Positions 26,062 to 36,064 of a stretch of DNA of 64,000 nt are shown here, one piece after another. The notes below the pieces were generated by a model. It searched no databases, was not told the DNA's origin, and saw only the letters and a program-made list of their open reading frames with translations. Both the position numbers and the translations under genes were made by a program. Every line of letters starts with the position of its first letter. The stretch's first letter is position 1. The stretch comes from CAIWHR01 sp963726765 (GTDB taxonomy: Bacteria; Pseudomonadota; Gammaproteobacteria; Burkholderiales; Casimicrobiaceae), in assembly GCA_963726765.1 (NCBI GenBank), contig CAVSDH010000006.1, positions 310,001 through 374,000 on the forward strand. The letters are read 5' to 3'.

Positions 26062-26901
26062 ATGGATCTCGTCATTCAGGCGCCGGTCATTCCGACCGCG
26101 CAAATGGCGCGGGTCGCAGAGCTCGCGGGAACGCGGTCGGGCCGGCGTATCGCGGGTGGGAGTTGCGAGGCCCACCGGCTGACACATGTCCGGTCACGCG
26201 CCGGCGTCGCGGAGTTCTGCGCAGCTGCGGGCATCGATTGCGCGTTCGTCTCCCCCGATCTCGTTCGCGCGCGCGTCGGCGCCGTCGCGATGGACATGGA
26301 CTCGACGCTGATCACCATCGAGTGCATCGACGAAATTGCCGACCTTGCCGGCATCAAGCCGGAGGTCGCGGCGATTACGGCGTCCGCGATGCGCGGCGAG
26401 ATCGATTTCCGGGAGAGCCTCGAGCGGCGCGTGGCGTTGCTGGCGGGCCTGCCCGAAGATCTGCTGGTTCGCGTCTACGAAGAACGGCTGCTGCTTTCGC
26501 CGGGCGCCGAAAGGATGATCGCGGGCTTCAAGGACGTCGGCGCGACGATCCTGCTCGTCTCGGGCGGCTTCACGTTCTTCACCGAGCGCTTGCGCGCCCG
26601 TCTCGGACTCGACGAGACGCTCGCCAACACGCTGGAGGCCAACGACGGCAAGCTTGCGGGGCGCATCGCGGGACCGGTCGTCGACGCGCAGGCAAAAGCC
26701 GATCGGTTCTCCGAGGTGCGGGCACACTGCGTTCGCGCAGGCCGCATAGCCGTCGCGATCGGCGACGGGGCCAACGACCTGCCCATGCTGCGGGCTGCGG
26801 ACGTGTCCGTCGCCTACCGCGCGAAACCGATCGTGCGCGCGCAGGCAACGTACGCGATCGACCATTGCGGCCTGGACGCAATCCTCAATTTCTTCGCCTG
26901 A
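26062..26901 (+). CDS. serB: phosphoserine phosphatase
   Basis: A 279-residue HAD-superfamily enzyme for the last step of serine synthesis. Motif I is DMDSTLI, motif II is SGGFTFF, motif III includes the Lys in AQAKADR, and motif IV is GDGANDLPML. A regulatory N-terminal region of about 95 residues precedes the catalytic domain, as in SerB of other betaproteobacteria. The ATG beginning MDLVIQAP is preferred over an upstream ATG that would overlap purT. Confidence 0.95.
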   Translation: MDLVIQAPVIPTAQMARVAELAGTRSGRRIAGGSCEAHRLTHVRSRAGVAEFCAAAGIDCAFVSPDLVRARVGAVAMDMDSTLITIECIDEIADLAGIKPEVAAITASAMRGEIDFRESLERRVALLAGLPEDLLVRVYEERLLLSPGAERMIAGFKDVGATILLVSGGFTFFTERLRARLGLDETLANTLEANDGKLAGRIAGPVVDAQAKADRFSEVRAHCVRAGRIAVAIGDGANDLPMLRAADVSVAYRAKPIVRAQATYAIDHCGLDAILNFFA

Positions 26902-26935
26902 CTGCCGCGACCCGGCGCCGGGCAGCCGACCAAGA

Positions 26936-26961
26936 AAAAGGGGCGGCCACCGCCGCCCCTT
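26936..26961 (-). terminator. Rho-independent terminator of the Bax1-type gene
   Basis: A perfect 10-bp stem AAGGGGCGGC/GCCGCCCCTT with a 4-base loop. On the minus strand it is followed by TTTTTCTT, about 20 bases after the stop of the membrane-protein gene. It may also stop serB transcripts from the other side. Confidence 0.85.
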
Positions 26962-26981
26962 CCCGTGTGCCGCGAATTTCG

Positions 26982-27707
26982 TCAGTCACGCTGCCCGGAG
27001 AATGCCATCAGCAGGCTCAGCAGGTTGACGAAGATGTTGAAGAGGTCGAGGAACAGGTTCATCGTCGCCATCACGTAGTTCGTCTCGCCGCCGCGTACGA
27101 TATTGCTGAGGTCATAGAGCAGGTACATCGAGAAGATCAGCACGGCGATCGCGGACAGCGCGAGCGACGCCGCCGGCACCTGGAAGAACAGGTTGGCGAC
27201 CATGGCCACGAGCAGCAGAATGACGCCGACGAACAGGAAGCGGCCGAGGAAGCTGAAGTCGCGCTTCGACACCGTGGCGTACGTCGCAAGCGCGAAGAAC
27301 ACCGCCGCCGTCAGCCCGCCCGACATCGCGACCAGCTGACCGCCATTACGCAAGCCGCCGGCGACCGTCAGAATCGGCGTCAGCATCAGTCCCGAGATGA
27401 ACGTGAAGCCGAACAGCGCGGCAATACCCCACGCGCTGTTGCGCAGCAGCGTGACCACCCACAGAGACCCCATCATCACCGCAAGCATCAGGAGCGGCGT
27501 CATGATGGGCGCCGCCTTGAAGAGGCCGATGAAATTGAGCTGCATCCCGGCGAACGCGCCCGCAATCGTCGGCAGCAACGACAGCGCCAGCAGCCAGTAG
27601 GTATTGCGCAGAACGCGGTTCGAATCCACCGCGACCGGGATCGACGCCGCCGGCGGCAGCGGGGTTGACATGCCACCCGTCATCACAGGTTCGAATTTGC
27701 GCTCCAT
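26982..27707 (-). CDS. Bax inhibitor-1/YccA family membrane protein
   Basis: A 241-residue protein with seven hydrophobic segments and the family signature near the C-terminus (LLYDLSNIVRGGETNYV, LNLFLDLFNIFVNLLSLL-like pattern). YbhL/YccA proteins are inner-membrane proteins that bind calcium or modulate FtsH proteolysis. GGAGGG precedes the ATG. Alone between terminators, so a single-gene unit. Confidence 0.9.
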   Translation of the reverse strand: MERKFEPVMTGGMSTPLPPAASIPVAVDSNRVLRNTYWLLALSLLPTIAGAFAGMQLNFIGLFKAAPIMTPLLMLAVMMGSLWVVTLLRNSAWGIAALFGFTFISGLMLTPILTVAGGLRNGGQLVAMSGGLTAAVFFALATYATVSKRDFSFLGRFLFVGVILLLVAMVANLFFQVPAASLALSAIAVLIFSMYLLYDLSNIVRGGETNYVMATMNLFLDLFNIFVNLLSLLMAFSGQRD

Positions 27708-27922
27708 CGTGCCCTCCTATGCGGCCCGGACAGGGGCCTGAACAGGTCGTTAGAGTAGCAGAATCGCATGGCGGTTCCCAGTCCGCCGGAGCCCCGCCAC
27801 TCGCGAATTGCTAATATGCGGCTGCCGTGTCGGAAGTTCAAGGGGCGGGGGTCGACATCCGCCACGCCGATGGGCGGAGTTGGGCGCCAGCGAGCGGCCG
27901 ACGCCAAATCCGGCAAGGATAC

Positions 27923-28012
27923 GGATGGGTGGCAGAGTGGTCGAATGCACCGGACTTGAAATCCGGCAAGGGCGCAAGTCCTTCGTGGGTTCGAATCCCA
28001 CCCCATCCGCCA
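27923..28012 (+). tRNA. tRNA-Ser (TGA)
   Basis: A 90-base class II tRNA with encoded CCA. The acceptor stem pairs GGATGGG with CCCATCC; the anticodon loop CTTGAAA gives TGA; a long variable arm and the T loop GGTTCGAATCC are present. Confidence 0.97.
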
Positions 28013-28134
28013 GGACCGCGATTGCAGCTTGCGGCTGCCTGTCCGCACGACGCAAACCGGGGGAATCGATCGCATCTTCCTGACCATGGTCGGCGTCATA
28101 ACCCGGTATTCGACAAGGCCATAGAATTCGCACC

Positions 28135-28449
28135 ATGAATTCTGCATCCGCAAACGAGGAGCTGGCTCGAATCTCGTCCGCGCTGGTCAATGCGCTGCGC
28201 GAGGCATATTCGCTCGCGCAGTCGGGGCAGTACGGCGCGCCGCTGCGTGACGCCGTGATATTCGCCCGCGACCTTGTCGTGCTGGCGGACGAGGTGTTGG
28301 CGGCGGACCCGCAGGCGGGCGAGCATGCGCGCGGCATGGCGCTGCACATGGCGGAGCAGCTCGCGGCTCTTGAGGCATTGCTCGGGCCGCTCGTGGGCAT
28401 GTGGAAGGAGTTCCAAACGCGCGGGGAGCACTCGCAGGGTCGGCAATGA
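28135..28449 (+). CDS. small helical hypothetical protein
   Basis: 104 residues, predicted to be almost entirely alpha-helical and rich in Ala and Leu (ISSALVNALREAYSLAQ, FARDLVVLADEVLA). No signal peptide or known motif was recognised. It lies downstream of tRNA-Ser with no clear Shine-Dalgarno (CGCACC before ATG). Codon usage fits the genome. Confidence 0.5.
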   Translation: MNSASANEELARISSALVNALREAYSLAQSGQYGAPLRDAVIFARDLVVLADEVLAADPQAGEHARGMALHMAEQLAALEALLGPLVGMWKEFQTRGEHSQGRQ

Positions 28450-28570
28450 TTGGCGCGGACCGTGGAACCAACTCGCAAACACCGGCGTTGAACCAAATCG
28501 CATTCGGCTTCCCGCCGGGACGCCGTAGGCGCGGATCGCCATTCGTCACTTGATGGAGTGGAGCTAACCG

Positions 28571-28942
28571 ATGCACCGAATCATTAGGCTGGTTCTGCTG
28601 GCGGCCGCGCTGACGTCCGGAGCAGGGCTTGCGCAGCCCGCCGACGTGGTGATGATCGCCGGCGAGGGCAACAACACCTGTGCAAGATGGGCGCAGTACC
28701 GGCTGACCAACAACGACACATCGCTGGTGATCGTGATGTGGGTGCAGGGATTCGTGACCGGACAGAATTATTTCGCCAAGGAGAAGCAGTACAAGGTCAT
28801 TCCGGCGGAATCCGAGGACATCAAGCTGTGGCTCGACACTTTCTGCCGGTTGAATCCATTGGGCTACATCGTGCAGGGTGCATTGGCCTTCATCGAGATC
28901 AAGGGAGGGCCGAAGGCGCAGTTCCAATGGAAGCGGCCATGA
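28571..28942 (+). CDS. exported HdeA/Rap1a-like small protein
   Basis: 123 residues with a signal peptide (cleavage after GAGLA, about residue 21). The mature part has two Cys (in NTCARWAQYR and DTFCRLNPLGY) that could form a disulfide, and the WVQGFVTGQNYF segment seen in Rap1a/HdeA-type periplasmic proteins. The resemblance is by spacing of Cys, Trp and Gly, so the family call is tentative. Strong GGAGTGGAG precedes the start. Confidence 0.6.
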   Translation: MHRIIRLVLLAAALTSGAGLAQPADVVMIAGEGNNTCARWAQYRLTNNDTSLVIVMWVQGFVTGQNYFAKEKQYKVIPAESEDIKLWLDTFCRLNPLGYIVQGALAFIEIKGGPKAQFQWKRP

Positions 28943-29065
28943 CGACACGGCCATAAGTTCCTCGCGGCCGTTCGGCATTCCACGCCGGCCGGCCGTCGCG
29001 GCCGCGCGCCTTGCGTCCGCATCGTCTTCATCGGACCGGAACCCAGTCCGATCTCGAAATGTCAC

Positions 29066-30067
29066 CTACTCGATAACCTGATCGGCGCGCACCAGCACCG
29101 AATTCGGAATTGTCAGGCCGAGCTGGCGCGCGGCCTTCTTGTTGATGACGAGCTCGAATCGCGAGGGCTGTTCGAACGGAAGGTCGGCGGGGCTCGCTCC
29201 GCGCAGGATCTTGTCGACGTACTCCGCGGCCCGCTGGTGCAACTGCGGAAGATCCGGTCCGTAGGACATGAGTCCGCCCGCGTCCACGAAGACGCGCGAA
29301 TCGTAGACAGCCGGTACCTTGAGCTTGGCCGCGCGTTCGACGACGCTGCGCGATTCGAGGGTGAGCAACGTGTCGTTGGTCTGCAGCAGCGCCTGCGTGC
29401 CGTCCGTGCCGATGACGTCGAGCGCAACGGCGACCTCCTCGCGCGAATGCACCGGCACCGAATGCAGGTCGATGCCGACTTTTTTCCCCGCGGCCTGCAT
29501 CATCTTCACTTCGGGACCGTTGTCGGGGCGCACCGGATTCCAGATGACCGCTGCCTGCTTGACCGCGGGAGCGATCTCCCGCAGCAGCTCCATGCGCTTG
29601 GCACTCAGCGGCAGCATGACCGATGACACACCCGTGACATTGCCGCCCGGCCGGGCGAGGCTTGCGGCCAGGCCGAGCGCGACGGGATCACCGATTGCGG
29701 CCACGACGATCGGGATCGTGCTCGTCGCCTTTCTCGCAGCCATCGCCTCCGGCGTGCACTGGGCGACGATGACGTCGACCTTCGAGCGGACGAGCTCGTC
29801 CATGATTCTCGCCAATTCCTCGGGTTTTCCCTTGGCGTCCCGGTATTCGGTGGCGACGGTCTTGCCCTCGATCCACCCGAGCTCTCCCATTCGCGTGCGA
29901 AACGCGTCCGCATAGGGCGCCGAGGGACCGATATCGTACAACCACACGTAAGCGACGCGCGGAGTTCCGCCCTTCGACGCAGACTGCCCGAATGCGGGTC
30001 CGAACGGCCATGCCGCGGCCAGCAGGGCCGTGGTGATCAATCGACGACGCTTCGAATCCGGAACCAT
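29066..30067 (-). CDS. ABC transporter substrate-binding protein (PF04392 type)
   Basis: A 333-residue protein with a signal peptide preceded by an Arg-rich start (DSKRRRLITTALLAAAW), then the typical PF04392 features: AFRTRMGELGWIEGKTV, DVIVAQCTPEAMAARK, IPIVVAAIGDPVALG and FVDAGGLMSYGPDL. These orphan binding proteins are very common in Burkholderiales. The ligand is unknown, and no permease or ATPase gene is adjacent. Confidence 0.85.
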   Translation of the reverse strand: MVPDSKRRRLITTALLAAAWPFGPAFGQSASKGGTPRVAYVWLYDIGPSAPYADAFRTRMGELGWIEGKTVATEYRDAKGKPEELARIMDELVRSKVDVIVAQCTPEAMAARKATSTIPIVVAAIGDPVALGLAASLARPGGNVTGVSSVMLPLSAKRMELLREIAPAVKQAAVIWNPVRPDNGPEVKMMQAAGKKVGIDLHSVPVHSREEVAVALDVIGTDGTQALLQTNDTLLTLESRSVVERAAKLKVPAVYDSRVFVDAGGLMSYGPDLPQLHQRAAEYVDKILRGASPADLPFEQPSRFELVINKKAARQLGLTIPNSVLVRADQVIE

Positions 30068-30177
30068 GATTCCTCCCGATCAAACGCGTGCGACGTTGCG
30101 AGCCTTCTCGATGGTTCGGGTTGCGGGCAAAATGCGTGCGTCGAACCCTGGCGTTGCCGCGTCGGCCCGGAATCCCG

Positions 30178-31995
30178 TCACGCCAGGGGCGCGACTTTCA
30201 GCACCTCCTCGGCGGTGGTCATGCCGGCGGCGACCTTCATCGCGCCGGAGACGCGCAGCGGTTTCATGCCATCCTTGAAGGCCTGCTCGCGCAACTTCAC
30301 GTCGTCCGTGTCCGCGACGATCAGGCGCCGCAAGGCCGGCGTCATCAGCATGATTTCGTAGAGGCCGATGCGACCGCGGTATCCCGTCATGCGGCACTCG
30401 AGGCAGCCGCCGGGAGCCATGACCTGCGCCGGTTTTTCGGCGCGCCACGGCGCGGTGATCATCCGCCACGTCTCGTCGTCGGGCGGTTCGCCGGGCTTCT
30501 TGCAATGGGGGCAAAGCGTGCGGACGAGGCGCTGCGCCATCACGCCGAGGAGCGTCGAGCTCAGGAGATACGCGGGCATCCCGAGGTCGAGCATCCGGGT
30601 GACGGCCGTCGGCGCATCGTTCGTGTGCAACGAAGACAAGACGAGGTGGCCGGTCAGCGCAGCCTGCACGGCCATGTCCGCGGTGTCGCGGTCGCGAATT
30701 TCGCCGACCATGATGATGTCGGGGTCCTGGCGCATCAGCGTGCGCACGCCGTGCGCGAAATCCACGCCGAGCGAGGGCTGGACCTGCATCTGGTTGAATG
30801 CCGGCTCGATCATTTCGATCGGATCCTCGACCGTGCAGACGTTGACCTCCGGCCCCGCGAGCTGCTTCAGCGACGAATAGAGCGTCGTCGTCTTGCCGGA
30901 GCCCGTCGGGCCGGTCACGAGGATGATGCCGTTGGGCTCCTTGATCATCCTTTCCCAGCGCTCGTCGTCGTCCGCCGTAAAGCCCAGCTCGGTGAAATCG
31001 CGGACCAGCACCTCGGGCGTGAAGATCCGCATCACGAGCTTCTCGCCGAATGCGGTCGGCATTGTCGAGATCCGCAACTCGACCTCGTCGCCGTCGGGCG
31101 TCACCGTCTTGATTCGGCCGTCCTGCGGACGCCGCTTTTCCACGATCTCCATGCGCGCAAGCAGCTTGATCCGCGACGTCATCGCGATCAGCACCGGAAT
31201 GGGAATCGCGTAAACCTGGTGGAGAACGCCGTCGATCCGGAAGCGGACGATGCCGGCATCGCGGCGCGGCTCGACGTGGATGTCGGAGGCGCGTTGCTCG
31301 AACGCGTACTGCCACAGCCAATCGACGATGTGCACGACGTGGCTGTCGTTGGCGTCGAGGGTGCCCTTGCGGCCGAGCTCGACCAGCTGCTCGAAGCTGC
31401 GCGCCAGCGAGACCTCGCCCTTCGAGGTCTCCTGCGCCTTCTTCATCGAACGCGCGAGGTTGTAGAACTCGCCGAGGAAGCGCCGAATGTCGACGGGATT
31501 GGCGAAGACGAACTTCACCTCGAGCTTCAGGATCTTCCCGAGCTCGTCGGCCCACTCGCGGACGAAGGGCTCGGAGGTGGCGACCGTGAGCGCGCTCCTC
31601 GTGACCTCGACCGGCAGGATCCGGTAGCGCTCCGCGTAGGCGTTCGACATCGTCTGCGTCACCGCCGTGAGGTCGATCTTCAGCGGGTCGACATGCATGT
31701 ACGGAACGCCCAACTTGCCGGCAAGCCATTCGACCAGCCAGTCGAGCGTCAACGTGACATGGGGCGGCGTCGCCGCCTTCCACTTCTGATTCGCGATGAA
31801 CTCGAGCGGATGATCCCCTCGCCCCCCGCGTGCCCGCGCGAGCTTGTCCGCCTCGGCGGCGCCCACGAGCCCGTCCACGACCATCAGCTTGAGGATGTCC
31901 TCGAGGCGCAGGCGACGGTCCTGCGCCTGCTGCGCGGGCGAGGACGCCGATGGGGAGAGCGCCGCTTGCGTGGCGGCCGGAGTCGTTGCGGCCAT
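30178..31995 (-). CDS. GspE/PilB-type secretion/pilus ATPase
   Basis: A 605-residue hexameric ATPase. The N-terminal MshEN-like domain is at about 30-190; the core contains Walker A (GPTGSGKTT), the Asp box (DIHVEPRRD), the Walker B segment (DIIMVGEIRDRDTA), the His box (LTGHLVLSSLHTND) and a C-terminal zinc site (CPHCKK...CLECRMTGYRGR). Such ATPases power type II secretion or type IV pilus extension. No pilin, PilC or prepilin peptidase gene is nearby, so this is an isolated copy and its machine cannot be named. Confidence 0.9.
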   Translation of the reverse strand: MAATTPAATQAALSPSASSPAQQAQDRRLRLEDILKLMVVDGLVGAAEADKLARARGGRGDHPLEFIANQKWKAATPPHVTLTLDWLVEWLAGKLGVPYMHVDPLKIDLTAVTQTMSNAYAERYRILPVEVTRSALTVATSEPFVREWADELGKILKLEVKFVFANPVDIRRFLGEFYNLARSMKKAQETSKGEVSLARSFEQLVELGRKGTLDANDSHVVHIVDWLWQYAFEQRASDIHVEPRRDAGIVRFRIDGVLHQVYAIPIPVLIAMTSRIKLLARMEIVEKRRPQDGRIKTVTPDGDEVELRISTMPTAFGEKLVMRIFTPEVLVRDFTELGFTADDDERWERMIKEPNGIILVTGPTGSGKTTTLYSSLKQLAGPEVNVCTVEDPIEMIEPAFNQMQVQPSLGVDFAHGVRTLMRQDPDIIMVGEIRDRDTADMAVQAALTGHLVLSSLHTNDAPTAVTRMLDLGMPAYLLSSTLLGVMAQRLVRTLCPHCKKPGEPPDDETWRMITAPWRAEKPAQVMAPGGCLECRMTGYRGRIGLYEIMLMTPALRRLIVADTDDVKLREQAFKDGMKPLRVSGAMKVAAGMTTAEEVLKVAPLA

Positions 31996-32161
31996 CGACC
32001 TACTTTACACTAATGCATCCCGCTGCCCAATTCGCTCCTCGCGGGCCGTCGCGACCTCTCCCGCGACGCCGGATCCCGCCCCCTAGCGGCCGCGGGCGCC
32101 GCCCCGGAGGACGTCTCCGCGTCGCCAAAGCCGATCAGGTGGCGTGGATGGGTCCGACGCG

Positions 32162-33349
32162 TCAACGGACCGGCGGCGCTTCCGGCACCTGGAACACCTC
32201 GCGCAGATACGCGACGTACGACGGATCGTAGTCCATGGTCTTGGACGGCTCGTCGCTGATCTTGGCCACCGGCTGGCCGTTGCAGCGGGTCATCTTGATC
32301 ACGATCTGCAGCGGATCGAAGCCGACGTCGTTGGTGAGGTTGGTGCCGATGCCGAACGCCGTGTGCATGCGACCGCGGAAATATTCGAACAACCGTATCG
32401 CCAGCGGCACGTTGAGGCTGTCCGAAAAGACCATCGTCTTCGAGCGCGGGTCGATGCGCATGCGCTGGTAATGCGCGATCAGCTTCTCTCCCCACTCGAA
32501 CGGATCGCCGGAGTCGTGGCGAACGCCGTCGAACAGCTTGCAGAAGAACAGGTCGAAATCTCGCAGGAACGCGTCCATGCCGCAGACGTCCGACAACGCG
32601 ATCCCGAGGTCGCCGCGATATTCGCGCGCCCACATGTTGAATGCGAACACCTGCGAATCACGCAGCCGCGGCCCCACGGCCTGGCACGCCTGCAGGTATT
32701 CGTGCGCCATCGTGCCGAGAGGCGTCAGTCCGTGGCGCATCGCGAGGTCGACGTTGCTTGTCCCGACGAATTTTGCGCCGATGCCGTCCTTCAGCGTCGT
32801 CACGACCTCTTCCTGCCACGACCTCGAAAACCGTCGCCGCGTGCCGTAGTCGGCGATGCGGAACTCCGGGTCGGCGACGCCGTTTATCCGGTCTATCTTG
32901 GCCGCCAGGCGCCGGCGACCCTCGTCCAGTGACGCACGCGGCTGCGTGTTGCGGAAATACACTTCGCTGACGATCGAGAGCACGGGCACTTCGAAGAGGA
33001 TCGTGTGCAGCCACGGCCCTTTGATCGAAATGTCGATCTCGCGATCCGATCCCGGGATCGGATCGATGCTGATGAAGCGCTGGTTCAGCTGAAACAGGCC
33101 CAGCAGGTCGACGAAATCGCTCTTCAGGAAACGCCAGCCGCGCAGGTAGTCGAGCTCCTCCGGCCGGAATCGAACCCCGCAAAGCGCCCGGATTTCGTCA
33201 CGGATCTCGTCGAGGTAGGGCTTGAGATCGGCGCCTTCGCTGCGGCACTTGAATCGGTATTCGACCTGCGCACCGGGGAAATGATGCAGGACGACCTGCA
33301 TCATCGTGAACTTGTAGAGATCGGTGTCGAGCAGCGACGGAATGATCAT
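32162..33349 (-). CDS. pncB: nicotinate phosphoribosyltransferase
   Basis: A 395-residue enzyme making nicotinate mononucleotide for NAD salvage. The N-terminal LLDTDLYKFTMMQVVLHHFP and the phosphoribosyl-binding region (FSDSLNVPLAIRLFEYF, FGIGTNLTNDVG) are diagnostic. Length and motifs match the PncB subgroup of E. coli type. Stand-alone gene. Confidence 0.96.
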   Translation of the reverse strand: MIIPSLLDTDLYKFTMMQVVLHHFPGAQVEYRFKCRSEGADLKPYLDEIRDEIRALCGVRFRPEELDYLRGWRFLKSDFVDLLGLFQLNQRFISIDPIPGSDREIDISIKGPWLHTILFEVPVLSIVSEVYFRNTQPRASLDEGRRRLAAKIDRINGVADPEFRIADYGTRRRFSRSWQEEVVTTLKDGIGAKFVGTSNVDLAMRHGLTPLGTMAHEYLQACQAVGPRLRDSQVFAFNMWAREYRGDLGIALSDVCGMDAFLRDFDLFFCKLFDGVRHDSGDPFEWGEKLIAHYQRMRIDPRSKTMVFSDSLNVPLAIRLFEYFRGRMHTAFGIGTNLTNDVGFDPLQIVIKMTRCNGQPVAKISDEPSKTMDYDPSYVAYLREVFQVPEAPPVR

Positions 33350-33447
33350 GCGGGACGGGGCGGACCGCGGTGTCGGGCCCGACTGCGCAGAGGAGGACCG
33401 ATGTTACCCGTTCGCAAGGGGCATGGCCAACTTCGACGCGCGCAACC

Positions 33448-34806
33448 TCACGGCGACTCGCCTTTGACGCCCGGCGTTGTGCCGTCGACGACGCGGATGT
33501 TGTGAGCGAGCCAGATCGCGAGGAGCGTGCATCCCGTGGCAAGCCACCCGACGGCACCGAAGTTCGTCAGCGTGCCGTCCGGCGTCCGGCCGATGATGAG
33601 ACCGGACGTCAGCGCCGCCAACCCGGATCCGAGCTGCTGAATCGAAGCGTTGAAGCTCATGAACGAACCGCGCAGCCGCGGCTTGGCGCTCCCGGTGACG
33701 AGCGCCATTCCCGGTCCGAAACGGCCGGTGACGAGCACGAAGAACAGGACCGAGCTCGCGACGACCGCGGCGATCGGTGCAACAGGAAGATGCGTCGTGA
33801 TCAGGATCGGCGCGATCGACAGAACGCCGATGATCGCAAACACGCGGATCTTGCCGTACCGATCGGCGATCCGACCGATGATGGGTCCCGTCACCAGCGT
33901 CGCGAGTCCGCCCGCAAGGTACATGAGAGGGAGATCCGCTTCCGCGAGGCCGGCGTTGGCGACGTTGTAGGGAGCGATGAAGGGAATGACGGTAAAGCCG
34001 GCGAACATCAGCACGACCGTGAATGCGAATGCTCGCAGATGATTCGGCTCGCCGAAGATCGTTCGCAGTTGCTCGACGGGGCGACGCGCGACGCGGTGCG
34101 CAAGGTGGCCGCGAAGCTGCGGAAGCAGCCTCGAAGCCACGACGGCAACCACGACGCTCGCGCCGGCGAGCACGAGGAACGGCGTGCGCCACGTCGAGTG
34201 CGCAGCGATCCAGAGGCTCGCCGGCACGCCCGCGACCGCGGCGAGCGAGAACGACGTGGCGACGATGCCCGTGGCAGTCGCCCGTCGCGCGAACGGAACG
34301 AGGTCGGCGACAATCGCGAGCACGAGCCCCCCCAGCACCCCGCCGAACGTGCCGGCGACGATCCGCGCCAGGAGCAGCAGCGGATAATTCGGCGCGATGC
34401 CGCACAGCGCCGTGGCAACGATGAACCCTCCGTAGAGCACCAGCAGCACGCGCTTGTGGTCGAACCGGTCGACCCAGAACGCGGCGACGAATCCGCTCGC
34501 GGCCGCGGCGAACGTGTACGACGAGACGAGCAGGCTGAACGAGCGCGGGCCGATGTCGAGGATCCGCATGAGCTGCGGGCCAAGCGGCATCAGGATCATG
34601 AAGTCGACGATGTGCGTGAACTGCACCGCGGCCAGCGTGAGCAACAGCGCGAGCTCGCCTGGCGGCTTTCGGCGCGTGCCGGGTGGCGGGAGAGTCGGCC
34701 CCCCCGGTTCGGGCGGAGATGGATCGGATCGAGTCAAAGGGAATGCGGCGGGACGACGCGCACCTGCTGCGCCCACGAATCGTTCAACCTGCGCATGTCG
34801 GGTCAA
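33448..34806 (-). CDS. major facilitator superfamily transporter (DHA1-like)
   Basis: A 452-residue protein with twelve hydrophobic helices after a Pro-rich N-terminal tail of about 45 residues. The loop 2-3 motif is DRFDHKRVLL, and the second-half equivalent is GRIADRYGKIRV. It resembles AraJ/Bcr-type drug-efflux or sugar-efflux proteins. The substrate is unknown. A start at a later codon, closer to the first helix (about 34687), is possible because the tail is poorly conserved in such proteins. Confidence 0.85.
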   Translation of the reverse strand: MTRHAQVERFVGAAGARRPAAFPLTRSDPSPPEPGGPTLPPPGTRRKPPGELALLLTLAAVQFTHIVDFMILMPLGPQLMRILDIGPRSFSLLVSSYTFAAAASGFVAAFWVDRFDHKRVLLVLYGGFIVATALCGIAPNYPLLLLARIVAGTFGGVLGGLVLAIVADLVPFARRATATGIVATSFSLAAVAGVPASLWIAAHSTWRTPFLVLAGASVVVAVVASRLLPQLRGHLAHRVARRPVEQLRTIFGEPNHLRAFAFTVVLMFAGFTVIPFIAPYNVANAGLAEADLPLMYLAGGLATLVTGPIIGRIADRYGKIRVFAIIGVLSIAPILITTHLPVAPIAAVVASSVLFFVLVTGRFGPGMALVTGSAKPRLRGSFMSFNASIQQLGSGLAALTSGLIIGRTPDGTLTNFGAVGWLATGCTLLAIWLAHNIRVVDGTTPGVKGESP

Positions 34807-34910
34807 TATAGCACGCAGCGAACGTGACTCGGCGCCCGTGTCCGGCGACGCAGTAGCGCCTCGTTGACGACGCGGCTATCATCGCGTCGACTCCTCCCGG
34901 GACCTCGCCC

Positions 34911-35888
34911 ATGCTCGTCAATTGCGTTGCTTACCAGAACGGCCGCAAGCTCGCCGACATTGCCGTCGAGGACATCAGCGAATACGTGTCCCGCACGGAC
35001 TGTTTCGTATGGGTCGCCCTGTTCGAGCCGAGCGCCGCCGAGCTCGACCAGATGAAGGACGAATTCGGGCTGCATCCCCTTGCCGTCGAGGACGCGCTCA
35101 AAGGGCACCAGCGCCCGAAGATCGAGGAATACGAGGATTCGCTGTTCGCGGTCCTGCAGACGGTCGAGCAAGCATCTCCCGGCAGCGATTCGCCGCTGCA
35201 GATCGGCGAGGTTGCCATCTTCATCGGGTCGAACTACATCCTTTCGGTGCGGCTGCGAACGGAGAAGGGATTCGTCGAGGTCCGCGCGCGCACCGAGCGG
35301 GAACCGGAGCTGCTGAACCACGGCTCCGGTTACGTGTTCTACGCGCTCGCCGACACGATCGTGGACCGTTACTTTCCGGTTCTGGACTCCCTGGAGTCCG
35401 ACCTGGAGAAGATCGAGGAGCAGATCTTCGTCCGCAATTCGGCGCGCTCCAACATCGAGGCGCTCTACGCGTTGAAGCAGGAGCTCATGACGCTGAAGCA
35501 CGTGGTCGATCCCACGATCGAGGTCATAGGCAAGCTCTACGGAGGCCGCGTGCCACACACCTGCACCGGGCTGCAGGAATATTTTCGCGACGTCTACGAC
35601 CACCTGATCCGGATCCACGCGTCGATCGAGGCCATCCGCGAAATGCTCGCCACCGCCATCCAGGTGAACCTCGGCATGATCAACCTCAACGAGACCGAGG
35701 TGACGAAAAAGCTGGCCGGCTGGGCGGCGCTGATCGCCATACCGACGCTGATCGCGGGCATTTACGGGATGAATTTCAAGAACATGCCGGAGCTGGAATG
35801 GCCCTATGGCTATCACCTGTCGATCGCGCTGATGCTGGGCCTGGACGGCGGTCTCTATCTCTGGTTCAAGCGCATCCGGTGGCTCTAG
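34911..35888 (+). CDS. corA: magnesium/cobalt transporter CorA
   Basis: A 325-residue CorA-family channel: a large cytoplasmic domain with HPLAVEDALKGHQRPKIEEY, a long stalk helix, and two C-terminal membrane helices with the invariant GMN motif in IYGMNFKNMPE. Mg2+ enters through a pentamer in the inner membrane. The next gene is 176 bases away, so corA is likely monocistronic. Confidence 0.96.
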   Translation: MLVNCVAYQNGRKLADIAVEDISEYVSRTDCFVWVALFEPSAAELDQMKDEFGLHPLAVEDALKGHQRPKIEEYEDSLFAVLQTVEQASPGSDSPLQIGEVAIFIGSNYILSVRLRTEKGFVEVRARTEREPELLNHGSGYVFYALADTIVDRYFPVLDSLESDLEKIEEQIFVRNSARSNIEALYALKQELMTLKHVVDPTIEVIGKLYGGRVPHTCTGLQEYFRDVYDHLIRIHASIEAIREMLATAIQVNLGMINLNETEVTKKLAGWAALIAIPTLIAGIYGMNFKNMPELEWPYGYHLSIALMLGLDGGLYLWFKRIRWL

Positions 35889-36064
35889 CGCCTGAACAGT
35901 GCATTTCGATCCAGTTGCGGAGTTCGGCGGGTCGCCCTGGAAAGTCCCAACAACATGAACCGCCGCGACGGGCGCTAACCGGCCTCCGCGTTGCGCGGAC
36001 ACGTCACCGAGCACATAATCCTGTGTTCTTTCCGGATGTCCGGCCCATTCACGGAGCAAAAACC

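Noticed and set aside
34922..36064. Upstream extension of the arylsulfatase frame through the corA gene
   Set aside because: It reads corA out of frame; the sulfatase signal peptide defines the true start at 36065.
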